This document shows, piece by piece, positions 9,499 through 18,516 of a stretch of DNA of 64,000 nucleotides. Source of the stretch: Poseidonibacter antarcticus (GTDB lineage Bacteria > Campylobacterota > Campylobacteria > Campylobacterales > Arcobacteraceae); NCBI RefSeq assembly GCF_003667345.1, contig NZ_RCWF01000007.1, positions 1-64,000 on the forward strand. The letters run 5' to 3'. The notes beneath the pieces were generated by a model. That model was not told the DNA's origin. It did not search any database and was given only the letters and a program-made list of their open reading frames with translations. Every line of letters begins with the position of its first letter. The first letter of the stretch is position 1. The position numbers were made by a program, and so were the translations under genes.

Positions 9499-11472
9499 TT
9501 AAAACTCTATTACTTCATCTCCTAAATTTTCTGTAGTAGTATTAATATCTATTTCAGGTAAAGGAGAAGTATCCGTATAGTATTCTGTTTTACCATTTAT
9601 TTTAGATGTATAAACTTTAGAAGGTTTAATAAAACTTCTAGCTATTTCTGGATGTAACTTTAAATAGTTTTTATAATAATATGAAAATGCAGGAGCAGCT
9701 ATTCTTCCACCTGTTTCTGATCTTCTCATAGGCTTATTATTGTCATTACCAAACCAAACAATTGTTTCTATTGAAGGTGAATATCCACAAAACCATCCAT
9801 CTATATTATTATTAGTTGTACCTGTTTTCCCTGCAAGTTCAATACCTGGAACCTTAGCTTGTCTTGCTGTTCCTCTTGTAACAACATCTTTTAAAATAGA
9901 TGTTATTAAAAATGTTTGTTCTGGAGTATTTATTTCTTTAGTTTGTGGTTCAAAAGTTACCGTTTCTCCAGCATTATTTGTAATTTCTTCAATTATATAA
10001 GGTTTTACCTGTGTTCCATTATTTGCAAATATACTATAATATTCACTAAATTCAAGTGGAGATACAGACATTGTACCTAGTGTTATTGACAAATCATTAG
10101 GTAGATTTGTAAATCCATATGATTCCAATCCTTTATAAACAATATTAATACCTGTATCTGTTACTAAATTTATTGTTGATAAATTTCTTGAATGAACTAA
10201 GGATTCTCTTAAATTGATAAATCCTTTAAAATTTTGTTCATAATTTCTAGGTTGCCATTTTTTATCAACCCCATTAACTGTATAATCATAAGTTCTAGAT
10301 ATATCTATAAGTTGTGAAGCAGGATTTCTTCCTTCATTTAATGCTATTTGGTACAAAAATGGCTTGATAGAACTTCCTGGTTGTCTTTTTGATTGAACTG
10401 CTCTATTAAACATAGATTTTTGATAATCAATTCCCCCAACTAATGCTAGTATTTTTCCTGTATTACTTTCAATTGAAACAAGTGCACCATTTAGTTCTTT
10501 TACATATGAATCATCATTAGGTTTATTTGATCTTTTTCTAAAATCTAAGTCTCTTTTTAATGCTTGATTATATGATAATTTTAAAGCTTTTTTTGCAATT
10601 TCTTGTGCTTCTAAATCAATTGTTAATTTAATTTTGTATCCACCAGATTTAATATCAGGGATATCATCTCTTAATGTTTTGATTACATAATCAATAACAT
10701 AAGGAGCTTTATTTTTAGTTAGTGTTTGATTATAAATTTTTGGTACTTCTTTAATAGCTGTTTCATACTGCTCTTTATTAATCCAACCTAATGTATTTAG
10801 TCTTGTAATAACTTGATTCGCTCGTGCTAAAGAAATTTTTAGGTTTTTTGTTGGAGCATAAAAACTAGGAGCTCTTGGCAGTCCTACTAAAATTGCCATT
10901 TCTTTTAATGATAATTCATATAAATCTTTTTTAAAATATCCACGTGCAGCAGTTCTTATTCCATAATATCCATGACCAAAATAAACATTGTTTAAATATC
11001 TTTCAAGTATTTCTTCTTTTGTTAAAATAGTTTCAAGTCTAATAGCAAGAAGGGCTTCTTTTATTTTTCTAATAAGTTTTTTTTCACTAGATAAAACTAA
11101 CATCTTTATTAGTTGTTGAGTTAGTGTACTAGCTCCTTCTACAAAACCTCCTGCTTTAATATCTTTTATAATTGCTCTACTTATAGCATCTGGATTTATA
11201 CCTATATGTTCGAAATATTGAGTGTCTTCAATTGCAACAAGACCTTCAATAATTCTTGCTGGAATATCGTCATATTTAACATATTCTCTATTTTCACCCG
11301 TAAATGTGTTAGCAATTAGTTTTCCATTTTTATCAAAAAATTGTGTACTTTGTTTAGGTGAGTAGTTTACTACTTTATCAATGTCATGTTTTATTTCATC
11401 ATATAATGTATATAACCATCCTAAAACAGCTAATGTTACAAGTAGAATAAAACCAAAAATGTATTTAATCAT
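9499..11472 (-). CDS. Bifunctional class A penicillin-binding protein 1A
   Basis: Polymerises and cross-links peptidoglycan. One N-terminal membrane anchor (about residues 3-22) is followed by a GT51 domain with AIEDTQYFEH (80-89, catalytic Glu82), GASTLTQQL (113-121) and RYLNNVYFGHGYYG. The transpeptidase domain has S367-S-I-K370, a VHSRN motif and K549-T-G-T. The length of 657 residues matches Campylobacterota PBP1A. It is the last gene of a tight minus-strand operon after gpmI and an ABC ATPase (1-base spacing). A small inverted repeat overlaps its stop codon (9490-9510). Confidence 0.95.
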   Translation of the reverse strand: MIKYIFGFILLVTLAVLGWLYTLYDEIKHDIDKVVNYSPKQSTQFFDKNGKLIANTFTGENREYVKYDDIPARIIEGLVAIEDTQYFEHIGINPDAISRAIIKDIKAGGFVEGASTLTQQLIKMLVLSSEKKLIRKIKEALLAIRLETILTKEEILERYLNNVYFGHGYYGIRTAARGYFKKDLYELSLKEMAILVGLPRAPSFYAPTKNLKISLARANQVITRLNTLGWINKEQYETAIKEVPKIYNQTLTKNKAPYVIDYVIKTLRDDIPDIKSGGYKIKLTIDLEAQEIAKKALKLSYNQALKRDLDFRKRSNKPNDDSYVKELNGALVSIESNTGKILALVGGIDYQKSMFNRAVQSKRQPGSSIKPFLYQIALNEGRNPASQLIDISRTYDYTVNGVDKKWQPRNYEQNFKGFINLRESLVHSRNLSTINLVTDTGINIVYKGLESYGFTNLPNDLSITLGTMSVSPLEFSEYYSIFANNGTQVKPYIIEEITNNAGETVTFEPQTKEINTPEQTFLITSILKDVVTRGTARQAKVPGIELAGKTGTTNNNIDGWFCGYSPSIETIVWFGNDNNKPMRRSETGGRIAAPAFSYYYKNYLKLHPEIARSFIKPSKVYTSKINGKTEYYTDTSPLPEIDINTTTENLGDEVIEF

Positions 11473-11473
11473 A

Positions 11474-12169
11474 TTATTTCCTAAAATCTTTATTTTTAAA
11501 TGTTGAGTTGATCAATGTTTTTGTATAAGTTTGATAAGGATTATTTAAAATTTCTTTTGTATTTCCTTGTTCAATAATAATTCCATCTTTAATTATAACT
11601 ATATTTTTACAAATATCTTTTATCGAATCAATATCATGAGTTACAAAAAGAACTAATATATTAAATCTTTGAATTAAATCATTAATCAATTTAATAATAT
11701 TAGTTTTATTCTCAATATCAAGTGCAGTTGTAGGTTCATCAAGTAATAAAAATTTTATATCTTTACTTAACGCAATAGCAATAATAACTCTTTGTATTTG
11801 TCCACCACTTAATTGATTAGGAAACTTATCTAATATTGATATATCTAAATCAACTAATTTCAATACTTCTTCTTTTTTTTCATAGCTACAAAAAAATTGC
11901 TTATGTATTTTTGTCATAGGGGATAAAGAAGTAAAAGGATTTTGCGGAATAAATCCAATAGAATTAAAATCTAAATCAAAATTTGAATTAATTTTTTTTT
12001 CACAAGTAAGAGTATTTGGTAAGAGATTTAGTAAAGCTTTTAGTGTTAAAGATTTTCCACTTCCACTTTGTCCAATTAATGCAGTTGAATCACTTATATT
12101 AAAAGAGATATCAAGCAAGGTTTTATCTTGACTTTTTATCTCTAATTTATTTATATCAATATTTAACAT
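11474..12169 (-). CDS. ABC transporter ATP-binding protein, oligopeptide/nickel (DppD/NikD) type
   Basis: A complete nucleotide-binding domain: Walker A GQSGSGKS (about 34-41), a Q-loop of the oligopeptide-importer type (IPQNPFTSLSPM), signature QLSGGQIQR, Walker B FLLLDEPTTALD and the H-loop VTHD. At 231 residues it lacks the C-terminal extension of full DppD/OppD proteins. No permease or binding protein lies nearby, so its partners must be encoded elsewhere, and the substrate cannot be read from the sequence. It is wedged with 1- and 5-base gaps between PBP1A and gpmI, so it is co-expressed with them. Confidence 0.85.
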   Translation of the reverse strand: MLNIDINKLEIKSQDKTLLDISFNISDSTALIGQSGSGKSLTLKALLNLLPNTLTCEKKINSNFDLDFNSIGFIPQNPFTSLSPMTKIHKQFFCSYEKKEEVLKLVDLDISILDKFPNQLSGGQIQRVIIAIALSKDIKFLLLDEPTTALDIENKTNIIKLINDLIQRFNILVLFVTHDIDSIKDICKNIVIIKDGIIIEQGNTKEILNNPYQTYTKTLINSTFKNKDFRK

Positions 12170-12174
12170 ATAAA

Positions 12175-13656
12175 TTAACTTTTTATTAAAGTTTCATCCA
12201 TTTCTTCTGGAATAGCTAAATTCATTAATTTTAATACAGTGGGTGCTATATTATTTAAACTTCCTGTTTTAACTTCTTTAACTTTTGGTGACATTATAAA
12301 GCAGTAAACATCTCCTACTGTATGATTTGTTAAAGTATTACCATTTTCATCTCGCATTCTTTCACAATTACCATGGTCTGATGTTAAAATAAGATTATAA
12401 TCTAGTTCTTTAACTTTTTCTATAATTAGTCCAAGCTCATAATCAACAGCTTCAACAGCTTTTTTACTTGCTTCAAAATCTCCTGTATGACCAACCATAT
12501 CACCATTTGCAAAATTTACTACAATAAAATCAGTGTTATTATTCATCGCATCTATAACATTTTTCCCAACTTGTGGTGCACTCATTTCTGGTTGTAAATC
12601 ATAAGTAGCAACATTTGGTGATGGTGTTAAAACTCTTGTTTCATTTAAAAATGGTTCTTCAAGTCCACCATTAAAAAAGAAAGTTACATGTGCATATTTT
12701 TCTGTTTCAGCTGTATGAAGTTGATTTAATCCAGCATTTGAAATTACTTCAGCAAGTGTATTTTTTGGTGTTTCTTTTGGAAATAATACAGGTACAGGAA
12801 TATTCTTATCATATTGAGTCATTGTTGCAATATGTAAGTTTTCAGAAAATTTTGGAAAATGTGAAAAGTTTTTATCTGCAAACACTGAAGATATTTCTCT
12901 CATTCTATCTGATCTAAAGTTACAAAAGATTATTGAATCATCTTTTTTCAATCCTTCATAACCTTCAAAAGCTGTAGGAATAATAAATTCATCATAAACA
13001 TCTTCTTTATAAGAATTTTCTACAAATTCAGTAGGAGATAATGAAGTTTTTGGAAATGCTAAAGCAATTGCATCATGTCCTTTTTGAATTCTATCCCATC
13101 TATTGTCTCTATCCATTGTATAATAACGTCCAGCAATTGTAGCTATTTTAATATCTTCATCGCAAATATCAATAATTTGTTTGATATATTTGTTAGCAGA
13201 ATCGGGGGCTACATCTCTACCATCAGTAATCATATGAATAAAAACTTTTTTATTTTCTTTCTTAGCAATTTGTGCCATTGCTATTAAATGATTAATATGA
13301 GAATGAACTCCACCATCACTTAATAAAGCAAGAAGATGAATATTTTTTGACGAATTTAAACAATCTTTAAATACTTGGTTATCTTTTAAAGTATTTTCTT
13401 CTATAGCTATATTTATTTTTACTAAATCTTGATACAAGATTCTTCCTGAACCAATAGTCATATGTCCAACTTCAGAATTACCCATTTGGCCATCAGGTAA
13501 ACCTACATATTTACCATATGTATGAATTAGCGAATATGGAGTATTTTTAAATAAATTATCATATGTAGGAGTATTAGCTTGCAAAAATGCATTATAGTCT
13601 GATGATTTGTTGTATCCAATCCCATCTGTAATTACAAGAATAGTTTTGTTTGTCAT
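12175..13656 (-). CDS. gpmI: 2,3-bisphosphoglycerate-independent phosphoglycerate mutase
   Basis: Interconverts 3- and 2-phosphoglycerate in glycolysis and gluconeogenesis, using two metal ions. The alkaline-phosphatase superfamily core is seen in VITDGIGYN at the N-terminus, the catalytic-Ser segment GNSEVGHMTIGSGR (Ser near residue 61), ITDGRDVAPDS, NFRSDRMRE, NFANGDMVGHTGD and TSDHGNCE. The length of 493 residues fits. It is the first gene of a minus-strand operon with the ABC ATPase and PBP1A, and is divergent from mraY. Confidence 0.97.
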   Translation of the reverse strand: MTNKTILVITDGIGYNKSSDYNAFLQANTPTYDNLFKNTPYSLIHTYGKYVGLPDGQMGNSEVGHMTIGSGRILYQDLVKINIAIEENTLKDNQVFKDCLNSSKNIHLLALLSDGGVHSHINHLIAMAQIAKKENKKVFIHMITDGRDVAPDSANKYIKQIIDICDEDIKIATIAGRYYTMDRDNRWDRIQKGHDAIALAFPKTSLSPTEFVENSYKEDVYDEFIIPTAFEGYEGLKKDDSIIFCNFRSDRMREISSVFADKNFSHFPKFSENLHIATMTQYDKNIPVPVLFPKETPKNTLAEVISNAGLNQLHTAETEKYAHVTFFFNGGLEEPFLNETRVLTPSPNVATYDLQPEMSAPQVGKNVIDAMNNNTDFIVVNFANGDMVGHTGDFEASKKAVEAVDYELGLIIEKVKELDYNLILTSDHGNCERMRDENGNTLTNHTVGDVYCFIMSPKVKEVKTGSLNNIAPTVLKLMNLAIPEEMDETLIKS

Positions 13657-13676
13657 TGTTTAAACCTTTTAAAAAG

Positions 13677-13692
13677 TATAATATAATATAAT
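13677..13692 (+). promoter_or_regulatory. Triple overlapping -10 boxes upstream of mraY
   Basis: Three TATAAT hexamers overlap head to tail at 13677-13682, 13682-13687 and 13687-13692. The last, in the context TATAATCGC, is best placed for mraY. Confidence 0.5.
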
Positions 13693-13722
13693 CGCTGATT
13701 ATATCAAAATGAAGGTTTGAGT

Positions 13723-14784
13723 TTGTTTTACTGGTTTTATAGGCATCTAGAGATTAATATTTTCCAATACATTTCAGTTAGAGCTGGAATAAGTTTTATA
13801 ATTGCATTTTTTTTAACAATGTTTTTATTACCAAAGTTTATAAAATGGGCTAAATCAAAGAATGCATCCCAGCCTATATATGAACATGCACCTTTAGGTC
13901 ACCAAGAAAAAGCAGGCACTCCTACTATGGGAGGAATGGTTTTTATTCTTGCAACAATAATAGCTACCTTGCTAACGGCAAAGTTAAATAATTTTTATAT
14001 TATAGGTGGATTAACAACAATTGCTCTATTTTCATTAATAGGGATGCAAGATGATTATTCAAAAATAACTAAGAATAAGAACTCAGCTGGTCTAAGTGCT
14101 AGAGCTAAATTAGTATTACAATTTTTATGTGCAGGTATTGTCGGTTTCATTCTATATTATTTTGCACATACAACAACCTTGCATATACCTTTTTATAAAT
14201 TACCACTATTTGATATGGGAGTATATGCTATTTTATTTTGGATGGTAGTAATGGTATCAGCATCAAATGCAGTTAATCTAACTGATGGTTTAGATGGGTT
14301 AGCGACAGTTCCATCAATTATGGCATTTTTTACATTATCAGTTTTAGTTTATATAACAGGTCATGCAATATTGTCTTCTTATCTCTTACTACCAAATATT
14401 AAACTTGCAGGTGAATTAGCAATTGTGGGTGCTGGACTTTCAGGTTCATTGATTGCCTTTTTATGGTTTAATTCTCATCCTGCAGAAGTATTTATGGGAG
14501 ATTCAGGATCACTTCCTATAGGTGCATTTATGGGATATATGGCAATTGTTGCTAAATCAGAAGTTTTACTTGTAATAATAGGTTTTATTTTTGTATTAGA
14601 AACATTATCTGTAATTTTACAGGTGGGTTCTTATAAGTTAAGACAAAAAAGGATTTTTCTTATGGCTCCAATTCATCACCATTTTGAACAAAAAGGTTGG
14701 AAAGAAAATAAAATTATTGTAAGGTTTTGGATAATTGCTTTTATGACAAATCTTCTTGCATTAATGAGTCTAAAAATCAGATAA
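13723..14784 (+). CDS. mraY: Phospho-MurNAc-pentapeptide transferase MraY
   Basis: A polytopic enzyme that forms lipid I from UDP-MurNAc-pentapeptide and undecaprenyl phosphate. Family motifs include GTPTMGG (with [18 protein letters not shown] just before), the [12 protein letters not shown] segment, the [13 protein letters not shown] aspartates, [12 protein letters not shown] and [13 protein letters not shown]. The start is TTG. The TTG at 13723 has GAAGG seven bases upstream and gives a homologue-like N-terminus ([21 protein letters not shown]). A TTG two codons earlier (13717) is also open but lies too close to the ribosome site. murD follows after 9 bases. Confidence 0.95.
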   Translation: MFYWFYRHLEINIFQYISVRAGISFIIAFFLTMFLLPKFIKWAKSKNASQPIYEHAPLGHQEKAGTPTMGGMVFILATIIATLLTAKLNNFYIIGGLTTIALFSLIGMQDDYSKITKNKNSAGLSARAKLVLQFLCAGIVGFILYYFAHTTTLHIPFYKLPLFDMGVYAILFWMVVMVSASNAVNLTDGLDGLATVPSIMAFFTLSVLVYITGHAILSSYLLLPNIKLAGELAIVGAGLSGSLIAFLWFNSHPAEVFMGDSGSLPIGAFMGYMAIVAKSEVLLVIIGFIFVLETLSVILQVGSYKLRQKRIFLMAPIHHHFEQKGWKENKIIVRFWIIAFMTNLLALMSLKIR

Positions 14785-14793
14785 AGAGTAATA

Positions 14794-15969
14794 ATGAATA
14801 CAAATGAAAAAATAAGAGTATTAGGAAAAGGAATTACAGCACAAGCTATCAAAGAGAAATTTCCTAATGCACTATTATATGATGATAAAGATTTCGAATT
14901 ATATGATTTAAATTCAGAAAAAAGAACTATTGTAAGTCCCGGTATTCCTCCTTTTAATCAAATGATTAAAAAAGCAAAAAATATTCAAAGTGATTATGAT
15001 TTATTTGAAGATGTAATGCCTTTTTCAATTTGGATATCAGGTACTAATGGTAAAACAACAACTACTCAAATGTGCCAACATATATTAAATAGTCATAATT
15101 CTGTTTGTGGTGGTAATATTGGTACTCCTTTAAGTAAATTAGATTTAAAAGCATCTATATGGATTTTAGAGACATCTTCTTTTACCTTGCATTATACAAA
15201 TATTGCTAAACCTAACATATATATATTACTCCCAATCTCTGAAGATCATATTACATGGCATGGTACATTTAAAGAGTATGAAGATGCAAAATTAAAACCA
15301 CTTTTATTAATGGAAGACAATGATATAGCAATTATCCCGCAAAAATATAAAGACTACAAAACAAAAGCACGTAAAGTCATATACAAAGATAGTGATGATT
15401 TATGTAAAAAATTTGATATTGATAAAAGTAAAATAAAATTTAAAGAACCATTCTTACTAGATGCACTTTTAGCACTTGTGAGTAAAAAAATCATTTCTGA
15501 TGAAATAGATTATAAAAGAATTAATACCTTTACTATTGATGAACATAAAGTAGAAGAGTTTAACGATAATAAAAATAGAATATGGGTTAATGACTCAAAA
15601 GCTACAAATGTTGATGCAACAATAAATGCTCTTGTACCATATAAAGATAAAAGAATTCATCTTATTTTAGGTGGAGATGATAAGGGTGCTAATCTAATTC
15701 CACTTTTTGAAAATATAAATAAGCTAAATATTAAAGTATATTCTATAGGAACTAATAGCGATAAAGTTGAAAACTACTGTAATGAGTATAATATTGAAGT
15801 AGAGAATTGTAAGATATTAAAAAATTCAGTAATAAAAATAAATGAAAATTTAGAAGATGATTCTATAGGAATACTGTCTCCTGCGGCATCTTCACTAGAT
15901 CAATTCTCTTCTTATGCCCAAAGAGGAAAAGAATTTAAAGAACTTGTTTTGGGTTTAAGCAAACTTTAA
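14794..15969 (+). CDS. murD: UDP-N-acetylmuramoyl-L-alanine--D-glutamate ligase MurD
   Basis: Adds D-glutamate to UDP-MurNAc-L-Ala in the cytoplasmic branch of peptidoglycan synthesis. The Mur-ligase ATP loop is ISGTNGKTTTT (about residues 76-86). The central domain has LETSSFTLHY and the ISEDHITWHG pattern. The C-terminal domain has WVNDSKATN, LILGGDDKG and LSPAASSLDQF with the Ser/Asp residues typical of MurD. At 391 residues it is shorter than E. coli MurD (438), as in other Campylobacterota. It follows mraY closely, forming the mraY-murD pair. Confidence 0.95.
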   Translation: MNTNEKIRVLGKGITAQAIKEKFPNALLYDDKDFELYDLNSEKRTIVSPGIPPFNQMIKKAKNIQSDYDLFEDVMPFSIWISGTNGKTTTTQMCQHILNSHNSVCGGNIGTPLSKLDLKASIWILETSSFTLHYTNIAKPNIYILLPISEDHITWHGTFKEYEDAKLKPLLLMEDNDIAIIPQKYKDYKTKARKVIYKDSDDLCKKFDIDKSKIKFKEPFLLDALLALVSKKIISDEIDYKRINTFTIDEHKVEEFNDNKNRIWVNDSKATNVDATINALVPYKDKRIHLILGGDDKGANLIPLFENINKLNIKVYSIGTNSDKVENYCNEYNIEVENCKILKNSVIKINENLEDDSIGILSPAASSLDQFSSYAQRGKEFKELVLGLSKL

Positions 15970-15981
15970 ACACCTTGTGTG

Positions 15982-15987
15982 TATACT
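15982..15987 (+). promoter_or_regulatory. -10 box for the tRNA cluster
   Basis: TATACT (context GTGTGTATACTTCC) lies 21 bases before the first tRNA nucleotide. This suits a processed tRNA precursor starting near 15994. Confidence 0.45.
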
Positions 15988-16007
15988 TCCACTCCAATTT
16001 AAGTAAT

Positions 16008-16083
16008 GGCGCGATAGCTCAGTCGGTAGAGCAAAGGATTGAAAATCCTTGTGTCGACAGTTCGATTCTGTCTCGAGCCACCA
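16008..16083 (+). tRNA. trnF: tRNA-Phe (GAA)
   Basis: A 76-base cloverleaf. The acceptor GGCGCGA pairs with TCGAGCC (one G-A mismatch at position 4-69). The anticodon stem GGATT/AATCC has loop bases TTGAAAA, giving anticodon GAA. The T-arm is GACAG/CTGTC. CCA is encoded at 16081-16083. It is the first of four tRNAs upstream of tuf. Confidence 0.95.
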
Positions 16084-16095
16084 TTTAAATTAGGT

Positions 16096-16173
16096 GCTGG
16101 TGTAGCTCAGCTTGGCTAGAGCAGCTGATTTGTAATCAGCAGGTCGGGGGTTCAAGTCCCTTCACCAGCTCCA
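16096..16173 (+). tRNA. trnT: tRNA-Thr (TGT)
   Basis: The acceptor GCTGGTG pairs perfectly with CACCAGC. The anticodon stem GCTGA/TCAGC encloses TTTGTAA, giving anticodon TGT (Thr). CCA is encoded at 16171-16173. The order Thr-Tyr-Gly before tuf is the same as the thrU-tyrU-glyT-tufB region of E. coli. Confidence 0.95.
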
Positions 16174-16229
16174 TTTACATAGTGCATAGTCTGTAAAGAA
16201 TAACACTAAACGAAACAATAATTTTCAAC

Positions 16230-16314
16230 GGGAAGGTTGGAGAGTGGTCAAATCCTGCGGATTGTAAATCCGCCGCCTACGGCTTCGAAGGTTCGAGTCC
16301 TTCTCTTCCCACCA
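16230..16314 (+). tRNA. trnY: tRNA-Tyr (GTA)
   Basis: An 85-base class II tRNA with a long variable arm (CCGCCTACGGCTT region). The acceptor GGGAAGG pairs with TCTTCCC. The anticodon stem GGATT/AATCC encloses GTA. CCA is encoded at 16312-16314. Confidence 0.95.
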
Positions 16315-16325
16315 CTATAATGAAT

Positions 16326-16402
<77 letters not shown>

Positions 16403-16422
16403 TTTATTTATTGATTATTGGG

Positions 16423-16486
16423 AGCTTAGTTTTAAGCACAAATTTTATAACTCTTTATAAATATTTATCCCACTAAGCTTTTTTTT
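16423..16486 (+). terminator. Possible tRNA-cluster terminator
   Basis: AGCTTAGT (16423-16430) is complementary to ACTAAGCT (16472-16479), followed by seven T. The loop of about 41 bases is long for an intrinsic terminator, so its efficiency is uncertain. A -10 box follows just downstream for tuf. Confidence 0.5.
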
Positions 16487-16499
16487 AGTATTAATTTTA

Positions 16500-16505
16500 T
16501 ATAAT
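16500..16505 (+). promoter_or_regulatory. -10 box for tuf
   Basis: Perfect TATAAT followed by ACACGCAC, after a T-rich stretch. This would give a leader of about 115 bases containing the long hairpin at 16558-16600. Confidence 0.6.
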
Positions 16506-16557
16506 ACACGCACAAAAATTAATAGATAGTAAAATATCTATATAATTAATAATAAAT

Positions 16558-16600
16558 CCCCTCTGAATAGAGAAGCTACTGGGCTTATCTACTCAGAGGG
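16558..16600 (+). promoter_or_regulatory. Long imperfect hairpin in the tuf leader
   Basis: CCCTCTGA (16558-16565) pairs with TCAGAGGG (16593-16600). After a one-base mismatch, TAGA pairs with TCTA, and after another, AAGC pairs with GCTT around a short loop. This gives about 16 base pairs with two single mismatches. It ends about 20 bases before the tuf ribosome site (GAAGGA). The function is unknown; it may be a stability, processing or regulatory element. Confidence 0.6.
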
Positions 16601-16629
16601 CAATAACCTAAAACTAGAAGGAAAATTCT

Positions 16630-17838
16630 ATGGCAAAAGAAAAATTTGAACGAAGTAAACCACACGTAAATATCGGGACTATCGGTCACGTAGATCATGG
16701 TAAAACTACTTTAACAGCAGCAATATCAGCAGTTTTAACTAACGCTGGTGGTGGAACTATGATGGATTATGATCAAATCGATAATGCACCAGAAGAAAGA
16801 GAAAGAGGAATTACAATTGCTACTTCTCATATTGAATATGAAACAGCAACTAGACACTATGCACACGTAGATTGTCCAGGTCACGCCGATTATGTTAAAA
16901 ACATGATTACTGGTGCTGCACAAATGGATGGAGCTATCTTAGTTATTGCAGCTACTGATGGTCCTATGGCACAAACTAGAGAGCATATCTTATTATCTAA
17001 ACAAGTTGGTGTTCCTTACATCATTGTTTTCATGAACAAAGAAGATCAATTAGACGAAGAAGATAAAGAAGAAATGTTAGAACTAGTTGAAATGGAAATT
17101 AGAGAGTTACTTTCTGATTATGATTTCCCAGGTGATGACACTCCAATTATTGCAGGATCTGCATTCCAAGCATTAGAAGAAGCTAAAGCTGGTGTAAATG
17201 GTGAATGGTCTGCTAAAATCATGCAACTTATGGATGCTGTTGATACTTATATCCCAACTCCAAAAAGAGATACTGAACAAGATTTCTTAATGCCTGTTGA
17301 AGATGTTTTCTCTATTTCAGGAAGAGGAACAGTTGTAACTGGTAGAATTGAAAAAGGTATCGTTAAAATTGGTGAAACAATTGAAATCGTTGGAATTAGA
17401 GATACTATTACTACTACTGTAACTGGTGTTGAAATGTTCAGAAAAGAAATGGAACAAGGTGAAGCAGGTGATAACTGTGGTGTTCTATTAAGAGGTGTTA
17501 AAAAAGAAGACGTTGAAAGAGGTCAAGTTTTAATTAAGCCTGGTACAATCACTCCTCATACTGACTTTAGATGTGAAGTATATATTCTTTCTAAAGAAGA
17601 GGGTGGTAGACATACTCCATTCTTCTCTGGATATAGACCACAATTTTACGTAAGAACTACTGATGTAACTGGTTCTTGTACACTTCCAGAAGGTACTGAA
17701 ATGGTTATGCCTGGTGACAACGTTGAAATGACTGTAGCATTAGTTGCTCCTGTCGCTCTTGAAAAGGGAACAAAGTTCGCTATTAGAGAAGGTGGTAGAA
17801 CTGTTGGTGCTGGTGTTGTTGCAGAAATTATCAAGTAA
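16630..17838 (+). CDS. tuf: Elongation factor Tu
   Basis: GTPase that delivers aminoacyl-tRNA to the ribosome. The G domain shows GHVDHGKT (19-26), [12 protein letters not shown] and NKEDQLD; the effector region [17 protein letters not shown] is intact. Domains 2 and 3 are present to the conserved C-terminus [16 protein letters not shown]. The length of 402 residues is typical. The tRNA cluster lies upstream and rpmG 10 bases downstream, the usual Campylobacterota order. Confidence 0.99.
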   Translation: MAKEKFERSKPHVNIGTIGHVDHGKTTLTAAISAVLTNAGGGTMMDYDQIDNAPEERERGITIATSHIEYETATRHYAHVDCPGHADYVKNMITGAAQMDGAILVIAATDGPMAQTREHILLSKQVGVPYIIVFMNKEDQLDEEDKEEMLELVEMEIRELLSDYDFPGDDTPIIAGSAFQALEEAKAGVNGEWSAKIMQLMDAVDTYIPTPKRDTEQDFLMPVEDVFSISGRGTVVTGRIEKGIVKIGETIEIVGIRDTITTTVTGVEMFRKEMEQGEAGDNCGVLLRGVKKEDVERGQVLIKPGTITPHTDFRCEVYILSKEEGGRHTPFFSGYRPQFYVRTTDVTGSCTLPEGTEMVMPGDNVEMTVALVAPVALEKGTKFAIREGGRTVGAGVVAEIIK

Positions 17839-17848
17839 GGATTGATTT

Positions 17849-18016
17849 ATGGCAAGCGCAAATATAAAAATCGGACTTAAATGTCAAGAGTGTGGTGATA
17901 TTAACTACACTACTATGAAAAATCCTAAGACTCATACTGAAAAGTTTGAGACTAAGAAATATAGTCCAAGATTAAAAAAACATACTTTACACAAAGAAGT
18001 AAAATTAAAGTCATAA
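17849..18016 (+). CDS. rpmG: Ribosomal protein L33
   Basis: A 55-residue 50S protein starting [17 protein letters not shown]. The first zinc-ribbon Cys pair (C12, C15) is kept, but the second pair is replaced ([10 protein letters not shown]), so zinc binding is not expected to be complete. The C-terminus [13 protein letters not shown] is characteristic of L33. AAGG at 17837-17840 serves as ribosome site. It lies between tuf and tRNA-Trp, as in many bacteria. Confidence 0.92.
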   Translation: MASANIKIGLKCQECGDINYTTMKNPKTHTEKFETKKYSPRLKKHTLHKEVKLKS

Positions 18017-18024
18017 GACTTTAA

Positions 18025-18049
18025 GAAGAAGCAATTATATTGCTTCTTC
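18025..18049 (+). terminator. Hairpin between rpmG and tRNA-Trp
   Basis: GAAGAAGCAA (18025-18034) pairs perfectly with TTGCTTCTTC (18040-18049) around a 5-base loop. There is no proper T run, so it could be an attenuator or processing site rather than a full terminator. Confidence 0.55.
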
Positions 18050-18060
18050 ATCTTATAGTT

Positions 18061-18136
18061 AGGTCAGTAGCTCCAATGGTAGAGCGCCGGATTCCAAATC
18101 CGACGGTTGTGGGTTCGAGTCCCTCCTGGCCTGCCA
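18061..18136 (+). tRNA. trnW: tRNA-Trp (CCA)
   Basis: The acceptor AGGTCAG pairs with CTGGCCT. The anticodon stem CGGAT/ATCCG encloses TTCCAAA, giving anticodon CCA. G73 and the encoded CCA lie at 18133-18136. Its place between rpmG and secE is the standard one. Confidence 0.95.
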
Positions 18137-18189
18137 TTTCTCTTAATAAAATAAAATCAATCAAAAATCAGTATTATAAACATATTTAG

Positions 18190-18228
18190 TTTTACTTAAG
18201 TAAAAGTAAAGTTTAACTTAGATATAAT
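18190..18228 (+). promoter_or_regulatory. Palindrome plus -10 box upstream of secE
   Basis: TTTTACTTAAGTAAAA at 18190-18205 is a perfect 16-base palindrome. TATAAT follows at 18223-18228. The palindrome sits about where a -35 region would be, so it could be an operator or a weak tRNA terminator. Transcription from here would serve the secE-nusG-rplKAJL-rpoBC block. Confidence 0.45.
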
Positions 18229-18322
18229 TCCCGTCCTATACAAAGAAGTAGAATTTTTTTAAAAGTAGTTTTGACTCTTTTTAAAAGAATTTAAAAGCTT
18301 ATTATTAATCCGGAGTGAAATA

Positions 18323-18505
18323 GTGAATAAATTAAAAACATATTATAGAAATGCAAAAGAAGAGCTGTTTAAAGTAATTTTTCCAATTAAAGAACAAATT
18401 AGATCTGCATACCTTTCTGTATTTATAGTTGTAACTGTAATCTCTTTATTTTTAGCTCTAATTGATGCAATAATGTCATTAAGCTTATCTTCTATAATAA
18501 ACTAA
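18323..18505 (+). CDS. secE: Preprotein translocase subunit SecE
   Basis: A 60-residue single-span form of SecE that clamps SecY in the translocon. The amphipathic stretch YRNAKEELFKVIFPIKEQI is followed by one membrane helix at about residues 31-56. The short one-helix form is normal outside enteric bacteria. The start is GTG at 18323 with CGGAG seven bases upstream. nusG follows after 11 bases, the standard secE-nusG pairing. Confidence 0.94.
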   Translation: MNKLKTYYRNAKEELFKVIFPIKEQIRSAYLSVFIVVTVISLFLALIDAIMSLSLSSIIN

Positions 18506-18516
18506 GGAACATTATA

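Noticed and set aside
13709-13720. Tiny ATG-AAG-GTT-TGA frame before mraY
   Set aside because: Only three codons; the GAAGG inside it serves better as the ribosome site for the TTG start of mraY.
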